From Planctomycetota bacterium (GTDB lineage Bacteria > Planctomycetota > Planctomycetia > Pirellulales > Lacipirellulaceae): a stretch of 48,806 bases of DNA. The position numbers and the translations under genes are program-made. Of this stretch, positions 9,297-16,925 are shown in pieces (within the stretch, counting starts at the first letter, position 1; every line of letters begins with the position of its first letter). The notes under the pieces were generated by a model. It was not told the DNA's origin. It did not search any database and saw only the letters and a program-made list of their open reading frames with translations. The stretch covers positions 19,201 to 68,006 of the forward strand of contig JABDGM010000012.1 of NCBI GenBank assembly GCA_013286045.1. Reading direction: 5' to 3'.

Positions 9297-10448
9297 ATGC
9301 AAACGTATCGTTGCACGTGCGGAAATCGGCTGTATTTCGATAACTCAATTTGCCTCGCTTGCCAACGCGAAGTTGGTTGGTGTGAGGGCTGCGAGCGCAT
9401 CGCTGCGCTGGAACCGATCAATGCGGCTGATGGAGCGGCGACAGGCGAATATCGATGTGGCCACGACGATTGTGGGAAAAATCTTCGCAAATGTCACAAT
9501 TATGTCGTCGAGGCTGTTTGCAACCGCTGCTATTTGGTTGAAAAAGCCGTAGTGGCCGAGCAGGGGCCTGCGGCGAACGAAGCCGTGCAAGCCAATGTTC
9601 TTTGCAGGTCATGCCAACTGACCGAGACGATTCCGGATCTCGCCGTGGTCGGTAATCATGAAAAGTGGGGTCGTTTGGAAGCTGCCAAGCGCCGGCTTAT
9701 CTACACGCTTGATCGGTTAGGTTTGCCGTACGCAAACGCAACGCCGAGGCTGACCTTCGATTTCAAGGCCGATATTGTGCCGCCGAACAACGAGTGGCGC
9801 AACGTCGGGGCAAAGGAAATCGTTTACACCGGCCACGCCGACGGCAAAATCACGATCAACCTTCGTGAGGCGGACGATGCGGCTCGGGAGGCGCTGCGCG
9901 TTCAGTTTCACGAGGCGCACCGCACTCTCATTGGTCACTTTCACCACGAAGTTGGCCATTACTATTGGCAGCTGCTCGTCCAAAACCAGCGTGAAGCAGA
10001 ATGCATTCGTGTTTTCGGTGACCACAACTCACCTGCGTACGCTGACGCGATGGCCGCCTACTATCAAAATGGACCGCAGCAAAACTGGGCGGCGTCGTTT
10101 ATCAGTGCGTACGCCTGCGCACATCCCTGGGAAGATTTCGCTGAAACGTTCGCGCTCTACTTGGATATGATCTCGGTGTTGGATACCGCTTCGCAACTCT
10201 TTCGCGCCGGCCGCGCGAATTTTCGCAGCCGCTCGGTCGCGCCGCTTGTGGAGCGCTATCAAGAGGTCGGCATCCTGGTAAATGAATTCAATCGCACCGT
10301 GGGACTCATCGATCTGGTGCCCGAGGTCGTCATGGCTCCCGTGGTTGAAAAGCTGAAATTCATTCACAAGCTCTTAAATAAGGCAGCCCAACCTAAGCCG
10401 CTGGTGCCCGAAGTCGCGCCGGTTCCGTTGAGCGTTGTGGCGAACTAA
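9297..10448 (+). CDS. Zinc-ribbon putative zinc metallopeptidase (Peptidase_Mx / COG4307 type)
   Basis: A 383-residue protein. The N-terminus is cysteine-rich (CTCGNRLYF, CLACQREVGWCEGC, then CRSCQLTE near residue 105), consistent with one or more zinc ribbons. The peptidase part has an HExxH motif, HEVGH at residues 217-221, preceded by IGHFH and followed by HPWEDFAETFALYLDM, which probably supplies the third metal ligand. This pattern matches the family Pfam calls putative zinc-binding metallo-peptidase. The stop of the transglutaminase gene lies 76 bp upstream on the same strand, so it may belong to the same transcription unit as the amidoligase cluster, perhaps processing the same peptide. 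A purine-rich GGAAGA sits almost directly against the ATG, an unusually short spacing. Function is not experimentally known. Confidence 0.85.
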   Translation: MQTYRCTCGNRLYFDNSICLACQREVGWCEGCERIAALEPINAADGAATGEYRCGHDDCGKNLRKCHNYVVEAVCNRCYLVEKAVVAEQGPAANEAVQANVLCRSCQLTETIPDLAVVGNHEKWGRLEAAKRRLIYTLDRLGLPYANATPRLTFDFKADIVPPNNEWRNVGAKEIVYTGHADGKITINLREADDAAREALRVQFHEAHRTLIGHFHHEVGHYYWQLLVQNQREAECIRVFGDHNSPAYADAMAAYYQNGPQQNWAASFISAYACAHPWEDFAETFALYLDMISVLDTASQLFRAGRANFRSRSVAPLVERYQEVGILVNEFNRTVGLIDLVPEVVMAPVVEKLKFIHKLLNKAAQPKPLVPEVAPVPLSVVAN

Positions 10449-10553
10449 ATGAACTCGCGCGGCCTCGCACGGGGACAGGCAGGTGATGGCCGCAGCGCGA
10501 CGGCTTGCGAGGCGCTAATTTTGCGCCGGTGGTAGGGGTCCCATAAAACGGGT

Positions 10554-10573
10554 GCAAAACTCTGGAGTTTTGC
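10554..10573. repeat. Perfect 9-bp inverted repeat
   Basis: GCAAAACTC (10554-10562) and its exact complement GAGTTTTGC (10565-10573) are separated by only two bases. It lies 105 bp past the metallopeptidase stop. There is no T-run after it on either strand, so a Rho-independent terminator is possible but not well supported. Confidence 0.5.
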
Positions 10574-10792
10574 CCTGCCTTCGGGCATGAAATGACTGCA
10601 CGGACAGCGGCAACGTAGTGAGTGATCGCGCACAACTCGGAGGATTAAATTTCTCAAACGCTGGTCAGGGATGGTCCATGCGCCAGGTTTTTCGACTAAG
10701 GGGGATAGAGGGGAAGAATCTCGATTCCGATCCCAATGCGCGAAGCCTGACGTTTGGCTGACGGGTGAGAGCCGATCGCTGAGGGCTTTTTC

Positions 10793-10846
10793 TGCTAGGT
10801 TTTCAAAGAATGAAACGCTTCCATGGAGCGTGAGTCGAACCTAGCA
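10793..10846. repeat. Nested hairpin element, copy A
   Basis: Outer arms TGCTAGGTT (10793-10801) and AACCTAGCA (10838-10846) are perfect complements. Inside them ACGCT (10815-10819) pairs with AGCGT (10827-10831). The unpaired left side reads CAAAGA followed by TGAA, and the right side reads GAGTCG. The same layout and internal-loop sequence recurs at 15781-15832. It is about 210 bp downstream of a PEP-CTERM gene stop. It could be a structured RNA, a terminator or a mobile repeat. Confidence 0.55.
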
Positions 10847-11056
10847 CGTTTGGTGGCCAATTTCTACAAAAATCTTTTAGCGCGCCGCGGAATTGTTGAG
10901 CGAATGCATATCGATTTCAACGCCGTCCCTTCCCGCGACGCGAGAAGCGCCGCTCAATGAGATTGGCTCCGGTACTGTTTAATTCTTCAATTTTGATTTT
11001 TGCGCAGTACGGCCTAGCAATTACTCAAGTCGCCTAACATACAGCTTAGCCGCATA

Positions 11057-11782
11057 CTAACACGACCCTCGTGGCGCTGGTCGCAAGTTCAGGCATGTGG
11101 CGAATGCGCTTGCGGCCAAAAGATAAACGCCGTTCGGTTCCGGGACGGCGTGCACGGTAATTGCCAGTTCATTGCCCGTATCCGGCTCCCACTTGATTCC
11201 GTCGTTTCGGACCGACGCAAACGTTCCTAATACCAACGGCGGATTTTGATTGCGTGACGACAGCTTCAGGCCGACGAAGTAAGGAGAATCGTCTTCTGTG
11301 AGACCTGCTACTCCGGTAGGCGTATGAAATGCGACGAAGTATTGCCCACCGGCAGTTAGCGGGATTTGAAATTGAGAGAAGTCGAAACTATAGCGATGTT
11401 CCAGACTGGGAAAGTTCAAAATGACATTGAAATTGCTGGCGTTCTTTTGAACGGTTCCCAAGAGCGTGGTTGGTAAGTTGTTGACCGAATTGTATATGGA
11501 AATGTTTAAAGGCGGGGAGTTCGGTACCTGCTGTTCCGAGCCAGCCGCCATCAGTGCATCGACCGTTGTAAGAGTGCCACCAGCATTTGCGGTGAAAGTT
11601 TGGCCAGCCGCACGGTTGAAATAGCCCGGCATCGGGAATTGGGAGTCTACCCCGATACCATCGTAAGAATCGGAATACGCTTCGGCTGGAGGAAGATTCG
11701 TCGCGACAATGTAATCTGCTCTGGCTACGAGAGAATACGGCAGCAACCCAAGTGCTAAAATCAGAACGTATTCGATTTGCAT
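11057..11782 (-). CDS. PEP-CTERM sorting domain protein
   Basis: A 241-residue secreted protein. The N-terminus (IEYVLILALGLLPYSLVARA) is a signal peptide with a likely cleavage after ARA. The body is beta-rich, with no enzymatic motif, and includes AGQTFTANAGG and a region resembling the choice-of-anchor/discoidin-like bodies common in planctomycete PEP-CTERM proteins. The C-terminus carries the sorting signal: VPEPNGVYLLAASAFATCL, a short hydrophobic stretch, then the arginine-containing tail RPAPRG. The tail is slightly unusual in ending in Ser-Cys. Exosortase is the expected partner, but none is in this window. The start is ATG at 11780-11782. It is probably a surface or extracellular-matrix protein. 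Confidence 0.8.
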   Translation of the reverse strand: MQIEYVLILALGLLPYSLVARADYIVATNLPPAEAYSDSYDGIGVDSQFPMPGYFNRAAGQTFTANAGGTLTTVDALMAAGSEQQVPNSPPLNISIYNSVNNLPTTLLGTVQKNASNFNVILNFPSLEHRYSFDFSQFQIPLTAGGQYFVAFHTPTGVAGLTEDDSPYFVGLKLSSRNQNPPLVLGTFASVRNDGIKWEPDTGNELAITVHAVPEPNGVYLLAASAFATCLNLRPAPRGSC

Positions 11783-12141
11783 TAGTCTTTATCAAGTTGA
11801 GGATGAATAATGAAAATGGATGCCGGGGAGTTTATGTAGTCGCCGAAGGCAACGCAACCTCACAACTTCTTGAGACAAGTGAAGCACGTCTCAACGAATA
11901 CTCGCGAGGCGGAACGGGCCGCAGCGAATGAACTGGGAAGAATAAAGGTGACGGGAGTCAATTCCGCCACCGCATCGTGCCCCGTAGTTAAAGTGTTCTG
12001 GCTGGAGTTAAGTTATCTGTCGAGCGTTTTGGGGCGCAAAGAAAAGCGTTGCGGCCACGTGAAGTGAACCGCAACGCTTTGTTTTATCTGAAAGAAACGA
12101 GTCGGCTGATTCTTACGAATTCAGCTACGGTCTTGCGTCGA
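11783..12141. other. Intergenic region upstream of PEP-CTERM gene and downstream of glnN
   Basis: 359 bp. It contains the PEP-CTERM promoter region (sequence not recognisable) and the strong hairpin at 12043-12080 that follows glnN. The short plus-strand open frame in it overlaps the hairpin and has no family signal, so I do not call it. Confidence 0.55.
12043..12080 (-). terminator. Probable terminator of glnN
   Basis: A perfect 12-bp stem: AAAGCGTTGCGG (12043-12054) pairs with CCGCAACGCTTT (12069-12080) around a 14-nt loop. It begins 62 bp past the glnN stop. On the minus strand the stem ends in TTT and continues TCTTTG, which is moderately U-rich. On the plus strand it is followed by GTTTTATC, so it could work in both directions. 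Confidence 0.75.
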
Positions 12142-14406
12142 CTACTTGATGAACAACATTTCCTGGTACGTCGGCAGCGGCCAGAGGTCGTCGGCCACCC
12201 AGCTTTCGAGCTCGTCGGCGTACTTGCGGACCATGGACATCGCCGGCAGCAGGTCGCTTGCACAGTATTCGGCCGCTTTGTGAGCGCCGCCACCGTGGCT
12301 GACCTTGCCGAGAGCCATGTTGAGCACGCCGATGCTGTCCTGCAGGCTCTTTACGAGCTCGGTGACCTTGTCCAGCGTGTCGGTGTCGAACTCGTACCCC
12401 ACGAGCTTTAAGTTCGCACACGTCGAAGCCAGTTCGTTTTGGTAACGAATGGAGGCTGGGAAGATCATCGTCTTGGCCATCTCGAGCGTGAGATTGGCTT
12501 CGCTGTAGACCGTCTTGCAGTACTGCTCGAGATAAATCTCGAACCGGCTCGTGAGCTCACGCTCATTGAGCACACCGTACTTCTCGAACAGCTCTTTGAT
12601 TTCCTTCTGCTCGAGCACAGGTAGAGCATCGACGGAGTTCTTGAGGTTCAGCAAACCGCGCTTGGCGGCTTCTTGGTGCCAGGCGTCCGAGTAGCCGTCG
12701 CCATTGAAGATGATCGGCGCGGCTTCGGTGCTGATTTCGGTCAGCAGCTTCTGCACAGCGGCATTCAACTTCGAGGCATCGCCGCCCGTGGCCTTTTCGA
12801 GCTGGGTCGCGCAGTAATCGAGCGACTCGGCGACGATCGTGTTCATTGCCACGAGCGGACCAGCGATCGATTGGTTAGCACCTACGGCTCGGAACTCGAA
12901 CCGGTTGCCGGTGAAGGCAAACGGGCTCGTGCGGTTGCGGTCGCCAGCGTCCTTTGGCATTGGCGGCAGGACGTCGACACCGACTTCCATTGTGCCGCCC
13001 TTTTTCGAAGAGCTCGCGCCGCCCTTCTTGATCTGCTCGAACACATCGGCGAGCTGATCGCCGAGGAAGATCGAGATGATCGCGGGCGGAGCTTCGTTCG
13101 CACCGAGGCGATGATCGTTGCCGGCCGTCGCCACGACAGCACGCAACAAACCTTGGTACTTCTTCACGGCACGCAGAACGGCCGCGCAGAACACCAAGAA
13201 CTGGGCGTTATCGTGCGGCGTATCGCCCGGATCGAGCAAGTTGCCTTGCGAGGCGCTGCCGAGCGACCAGTTCACGTGCTTGCCGGAGCCGTTGATGTTC
13301 GCGAACGGCTTCTCGTGCGTCAGGCAGGCCATGCCGTACTTCTCGGCTACGCGGCGAAGCGTAATCATGATCAACTGCTGGTGATCGTTGGCGAGGTTCG
13401 CCGATTCGAACACCGGTGCAATTTCGTACTGCGCCGGGGCGACTTCGTTGTGACGAGTCTTCACCGGTACGCCGAGTTTGAATAGCTCACGCTCGGTTTC
13501 GAGCATAAACGCCAGTACGCGCTCTGGAATCGCTCCGAAGTAATGATCTTCGAACTCCTGACCCTTCGGCGGCTTGGCGCCGAACAACGTACGACCGGCG
13601 GTAAGCAAGTCGGGTCGAGCGAAGAAGAAGTGGCGATCGACCAGGAAGTATTCCTGCTCGGGGCCGGCCGTCGAGGCGACGAACGCGCCGTCCGTCTCAC
13701 CGAACAGTTTCAGCACGCGCTGAGCTTGCTTGTTAAGAGCCTGCATCGAACGCAACAGCGGCGTCTTCTTGTCGAGCGCTTCGCCCGTCCAGGAGACAAA
13801 CGCCGTCGGAATGCAGAGCGTGGTGCCGTTGGGGTTTTCGAGAATGTACGCTGGGCTGGTTACGTCCCAGATCGTGTAACCGCGGGCTTCGAACGTGGCA
13901 CGAATGCCGCCGGTGGGGAAGCTCGAACCATCAGGCTCACCCTGAATGAGCTGCTTGCCGGTGAATTCGGCGAGCGCGCCGCCGTCACCATCTGGCGATA
14001 GGAAGCTGTCGTGCTTTTCGGCGGTGAGGCCGGTGAGAGGGAAGAAGACGTGAGCGTAGTGCGTGGCACCTTTTTCAATAGCCCAATCTTTCATCGCCGA
14101 AGCGACGACATCGGCAATCGCCGGATCGAGCTTTTCGCCCGATTCGATCGTCTTGACGAGAGCCTTGAAAACCGGCTTAGGCAGCCGATTTTTCATTACG
14201 GCCTTGTTGAAAACGTTGCAGCCGAAGATTTCCGACGTCGGCGTGTCAATGAAATTGAGCGGCTCGGAAAGTGGTTTGTAATTGGTGACGGCCGAAATGG
14301 CCGCCATCCGCGCTGAACTGCCGACATATCCGCCAGCACTGGTCGCGGCTCCCGCCGCACCGCCTTGCGACGTGCCTTTGGCACCCGAACGAGTTTGCGT
14401 ACTCAC
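12142..14406 (-). CDS. glnN: Glutamine synthetase type III
   Basis: A 754-residue protein close to the usual 700-750 residues of GSIII, far longer than GSI/GSII. It makes glutamine from glutamate, ammonia and ATP. Family-typical segments are present: the N-terminal GSIII region ([38 protein letters not shown]), the catalytic [10 protein letters not shown] (metal-binding Glu), [14 protein letters not shown], and [19 protein letters not shown] (substrate/ATP site). The first 35 residues are a Gly/Ala/Ser-rich extension. The start is GTG at 14406, chosen because TAAGGA lies at a normal distance upstream. It stands alone, with the divergent vWA gene upstream sharing a 368-bp spacer that contains several hairpins. 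A strong stem-loop follows the stop. Confidence 0.96.
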   Translation of the reverse strand: MSTQTRSGAKGTSQGGAAGAATSAGGYVGSSARMAAISAVTNYKPLSEPLNFIDTPTSEIFGCNVFNKAVMKNRLPKPVFKALVKTIESGEKLDPAIADVVASAMKDWAIEKGATHYAHVFFPLTGLTAEKHDSFLSPDGDGGALAEFTGKQLIQGEPDGSSFPTGGIRATFEARGYTIWDVTSPAYILENPNGTTLCIPTAFVSWTGEALDKKTPLLRSMQALNKQAQRVLKLFGETDGAFVASTAGPEQEYFLVDRHFFFARPDLLTAGRTLFGAKPPKGQEFEDHYFGAIPERVLAFMLETERELFKLGVPVKTRHNEVAPAQYEIAPVFESANLANDHQQLIMITLRRVAEKYGMACLTHEKPFANINGSGKHVNWSLGSASQGNLLDPGDTPHDNAQFLVFCAAVLRAVKKYQGLLRAVVATAGNDHRLGANEAPPAIISIFLGDQLADVFEQIKKGGASSSKKGGTMEVGVDVLPPMPKDAGDRNRTSPFAFTGNRFEFRAVGANQSIAGPLVAMNTIVAESLDYCATQLEKATGGDASKLNAAVQKLLTEISTEAAPIIFNGDGYSDAWHQEAAKRGLLNLKNSVDALPVLEQKEIKELFEKYGVLNERELTSRFEIYLEQYCKTVYSEANLTLEMAKTMIFPASIRYQNELASTCANLKLVGYEFDTDTLDKVTELVKSLQDSIGVLNMALGKVSHGGGAHKAAEYCASDLLPAMSMVRKYADELESWVADDLWPLPTYQEMLFIK

Positions 14407-14412
14407 AAAAAG

Positions 14413-14417
14413 TCCTT
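14413..14417 (-). promoter_or_regulatory. Ribosome binding site of glnN
   Basis: Minus-strand AAGGA ends six bases before the GTG codon. It supports the GTG start over any downstream ATG. A perfect CTCGGG/CCCGAG hairpin (14420-14436) lies just two bases upstream of it. Confidence 0.7.
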
Positions 14418-14419
14418 AC

Positions 14420-14577
14420 CTCGGGGCATACCCGAGCTAAAAAAAGGAAAACGTAGACCCGTCGTCCCAGAAGGGGGGAACGACCCAATTGCCCATCCTG
14501 GGCAAGTGAAGTGCGGGCAAGTCCGATCGCCCGCAAACTCCGGCAGGAAAGCAAAGTGCGTGCCGGCGGGTCACGCA
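14420..14577 (-). promoter_or_regulatory. Hairpin-rich 5' leader of glnN
   Basis: Five short inverted repeats follow one another between the glnN start and its divergent neighbour: CTCGGG/CCCGAG (14420-14436), GTCGTCCC with GGGAACGAC (14461-14484, one bulged base), TTGCCCA/TGGGCAA (14489-14505), GCGGGC/GCCCGC (14513-14534) and TGCGTG/CACGCA (14557-14577). On the minus strand the second hairpin is followed nine bases later by a T-rich tract (14439-14451) and then by the ribosome-binding-site hairpin. This could be an attenuator or riboswitch-like leader, though GC-rich DNA gives chance hairpins. Confidence 0.4.
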
Positions 14578-14774
14578 GCGAGTCTCGTCAAAAACACCTT
14601 CTTATTAAGACTCTCCGCCAAACTGCGCTCACTTGCGAATATATCGCCGGCCTATCTTGTGGGCAATTCCTGCTAAAAAATCAGGCGAAAATCCGGCGAT
14701 TTTGGCAATAATGACGTGGTTGGACTACGCTTTCGTACCAGACACGCGTGGGGACAATCAGGAACATTAATACG

Positions 14775-15443
14775 ATGACTAAGTCCTTACAGCGACGGAA
14801 CTTTGTGACAGTTCTTCTTATGGCGATGCTTCCGGCGGCAATCGCGTGCGCCCAGCCATTGCCGGCCGGTCTCCACGGTAGCTCGGGCAACGAACAGGAT
14901 TATGCTCGTGTCACGGTATTTGGCATCGAGGCCAAAGGCAGCAAGTTCGTTTACGTTTTCGACCGGTCGGGCAGCATGGACGGCGCTCCGCTCGCGGCCG
15001 CCAAGAAGCAGTTGCTCGTTAGCCTGCAACCGCTCGGCGAGACGCAGCAGTTCGACATTCTGTTCTTCAACCATCGCGTGGTGGTGTTCGATGGGGGCAG
15101 TGGCCAAAAGCGGGCGATGTTTGCAACCGATCGCAATAAGCAGCTTGCGGCCGAGTTCGTGCAACGAATTGCGGCCGACGGCGGGACCGACCGCACTCTG
15201 GCATTACGAACGGCGCTCAAGCTGCAGCCAGATGTGATCTTCTTTCTGTCCGACGAGGACAAGCCGATGCCTGCGAAGGAGTTGGAGGAAATCGCAAAGG
15301 CGAACGATCGGGTCGGCGCTCAAATCTGCACAATCGAGTTCGGCAAGGGCGCGCAACAGGCGGGGGTGAGCTCGATGGCCGAGCTTGCGCAGGCGAACAA
15401 CGGGAAGCACGTCTATGTGGATGTGACGAAGCTCTCGAAGTAG
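14775..15443 (+). CDS. Secreted von Willebrand factor A domain protein
   Basis: A 222-residue protein. I start at ATG 14775 (MTKSLQRRNFVTVLLMAML) because it gives a clean signal peptide ending near AIACAQ; the frame extends further back to 14748. After it comes a single vWA domain with an intact metal-ion-dependent adhesion site, DRSGSM (Asp63, Ser65, Ser67), the later Thr in GGTDRT, and the acidic FFLSDEDKPM where DGEP-type residues are expected. No membrane anchor follows, so it is probably periplasmic. Small vWA proteins of this type are common in planctomycetes, but their binding partner is not known. It is transcribed divergently from glnN. Confidence 0.85.
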   Translation: MTKSLQRRNFVTVLLMAMLPAAIACAQPLPAGLHGSSGNEQDYARVTVFGIEAKGSKFVYVFDRSGSMDGAPLAAAKKQLLVSLQPLGETQQFDILFFNHRVVVFDGGSGQKRAMFATDRNKQLAAEFVQRIAADGGTDRTLALRTALKLQPDVIFFLSDEDKPMPAKELEEIAKANDRVGAQICTIEFGKGAQQAGVSSMAELAQANNGKHVYVDVTKLSK

Positions 15444-15470
15444 CGTTGCCGCGCGCCTTTGTTGCGATTC

Positions 15471-15506
15471 ACCCTCACCCCGGCCCTCTCCGAGTGGGAG
15501 AGGGAG
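15471..15506. repeat. REP-like palindrome (CCCTCTCC family)
   Basis: CCCTCTCC (15484-15491) pairs perfectly with GGAGAGGG (15497-15504) around GAGTG, preceded by ACCCTCACCCCGG. This is a widespread bacterial intergenic repeat type whose translation reads like LPLGEGRGEG. It sits 27 bp after the vWA stop and may act as terminator. A related sequence lies inside rlmKL at 41991-42028. Confidence 0.7.
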
Positions 15507-15780
15507 AAGAACGAATATTGTCGCGGGCGCTCGACACGATTTTTTAATACAAAATTCGCGCTTCGGGCAACTCGCCGAATTGCGTAAAGCGTTGTGCTGC
15601 ACGCAATTGCATGTTTCGGCGCCGCGAATGAACCCTCGAATTTTGTAACTTTGAGGCGCAGCGTGCGTTCAAAAGCGGATGGACACAAACTTTGATGATT
15701 GCCTCAGGTGCAGGCGCACCGCGAGCGCAATCTTCATCGACGCTATGATCGATCGACGCGATTTTTTTGCGAGAAAAACT

Positions 15781-15832
15781 GGTTGCCAAAGAGCGAGAGC
15801 CGGTGTTTAACCGGCGTGTGGCAACCTAGCAT
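15781..15832. repeat. Nested hairpin element, copy B
   Basis: Outer arms GGTTGCCA (15781-15788) and TGGCAACC (15819-15826) are perfect complements; inner arms GCCGGT (15799-15804) and ACCGGC (15810-15815) enclose GTTTA. The left internal loop again reads CAAAGA then GAGA, and the right flank reads GCGTG then AACCTAGCA, as in copy A at 10793-10846. It lies 63 bp downstream of the LamG PEP-CTERM gene stop. Confidence 0.6.
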
Positions 15833-15895
15833 AGGTCGTGGCTCAAAAACAACAAAAAACTGGTCGCGACGAGAAGATTCGCCGCATTTCCCGCG

Positions 15896-16765
15896 CTAGC
15901 CGCGCCGAACCCGGGACATGGGGGCGGACATCGTGAAGCATAGGCCGAGCAGGATCAATGTCGTCGGCTCAGGAATCAAATCGACAGACGGATTGTAGAG
16001 GTAGCCTCGGAACTGAAGCGACGCGCTGGTCACGAGGTAGAAATTTCCAACCCCAATCCGGTTAGGGAATGAATCACCTGACACGCCGGGTGGGACGCTG
16101 GTCACTCCCAATTTGGTTACCGTATCCGACCCCACTGGGACGCCGTTTAAATACAGTGTCGCTACTCCGGTCAGGGTGCTGCCGGAGCCGAGCGTGTGTC
16201 CACTCGTATCAAACACGCCTGTCACGTGGTACCAAGTGTTTGCCACGATGGGCGCAGTTAAGTGCGTACCGATCGTGCTGTCGTCGTTAAAACCGAACCG
16301 CACTATCGGAGTCGCGTTCATACCCTGGATTTGTAAATAGTCGGTGCCTGCGTAATCGATGATCTTACCGACGTGCTGCGGATTATCTGTCCCATCCCAG
16401 TTGAACCAGGCATCCATCTTGAAGCCGCCGCTTGCAGCAATTAGTGAGTTATTCAGCAACGCGGACTGATTCGTTCGCATGCCGCCGCCATCCGTGGCGA
16501 GCGACTCTGCATTGGCAGGAGCGCCGGCGGGAACGTTGGTCGATAGAGTCGGGGCGCCGGTCGTGGCAGCGTCGTGGTGTGCTGAACTTAAATCCGTGAC
16601 AGCTGCACCGGAGGCGCCAGTACCATCCCAAGAAGTTGGTGGCGCCGAGGCGAACTGGTAACTAAAGATGGGAACCGCTAAAGATTGGCGATCGCCCACG
16701 GACAGGAAGAACGCGCACACTGCCAGTGCGCCGTGTAAGAGGTGTAAGCCAAAGCTTCGCGTCAT
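15896..16765 (-). CDS. LamG-like PEP-CTERM protein
   Basis: A 289-residue secreted protein started at ATG 16765 (a GTG at 16774 would add three residues). A signal peptide (LLHGALAVCAFFLSVG) is followed by a concanavalin-like LamG domain at about residues 70-260, shown by FKMDAWFNWDG, NTWYHVTGVFDTSG, ATLYLNGVPVG and RIGVGNF, the usual strand pattern of Laminin_G_3 domains. The C-terminus is a standard sorting signal: IPEPTTLILLGLCFTM, then the basic tail SRVRRG. It is probably displayed on or released from the cell surface, perhaps binding carbohydrate. The vWA gene converges on it, and a G/C-run inverted repeat (CCCCC 16804-16808, GGGGG 16827-16831) lies upstream. Confidence 0.85.
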   Translation of the reverse strand: MTRSFGLHLLHGALAVCAFFLSVGDRQSLAVPIFSYQFASAPPTSWDGTGASGAAVTDLSSAHHDAATTGAPTLSTNVPAGAPANAESLATDGGGMRTNQSALLNNSLIAASGGFKMDAWFNWDGTDNPQHVGKIIDYAGTDYLQIQGMNATPIVRFGFNDDSTIGTHLTAPIVANTWYHVTGVFDTSGHTLGSGSTLTGVATLYLNGVPVGSDTVTKLGVTSVPPGVSGDSFPNRIGVGNFYLVTSASLQFRGYLYNPSVDLIPEPTTLILLGLCFTMSAPMSRVRRG

Positions 16766-16925
16766 TGGGACCACTCGAAAATAGAACGAAAGAAGTGGGC
16801 TACCCCCCAGATAGTTACTGTATTCCGGGGGAAAGAGGGCGTCAAATAACCGCGATGGGTTCCGGCTCGGCAGCGAACTTATTCTAATTCGCTGACACGG
16901 TTTCCGCTTTACGGCACCCCGGCGC

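Larger units (their letters stand above)
10449..11056. other. Intergenic region between convergent genes, no convincing gene
   Basis: 608 bp between the metallopeptidase (plus) and the PEP-CTERM gene (minus). Short open frames here lack family resemblance and start signals. It holds two inverted repeats listed separately, a simple 9-bp hairpin at 10554-10573 and a nested hairpin at 10793-10846. No tRNA cloverleaf could be folded by eye. Confidence 0.6.
15444..15895. other. Intergenic region with two repeat elements
   Basis: 452 bp between the converging vWA and LamG/PEP-CTERM genes. It holds a REP-like palindrome at 15471-15506 and nested hairpin copy B at 15781-15832. I see no credible gene in the rest. 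Confidence 0.6.

Noticed and set aside
10393..10657. Small minus-strand genes overlapping the metallopeptidase end
   Set aside because: Two overlapping frames of low-complexity, Arg/Pro-rich sequence cover the 10554-10573 hairpin and have no start signal.
10793..10846. Possible tRNA or tmRNA fragment (minus strand reads GGTTCGACTC)
   Set aside because: The T-loop-like string is not flanked by complementary 5-bp arms, and no acceptor, D or anticodon arms could be paired. The nested hairpin and its second copy explain the region better.
11870..12067. Small plus-strand gene upstream of the glnN terminator
   Set aside because: It runs into the 12-bp hairpin stem, has no ribosome-binding site and no recognisable sequence.
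16804..16831. Shared regulatory element upstream of PEP-CTERM genes
   Set aside because: A CCCCC/GGGGG pair lies upstream of the 15896-16765 gene and CCGGGG upstream of the 11057-11782 gene, but spacing and flanks differ and the third PEP-CTERM gene has none.
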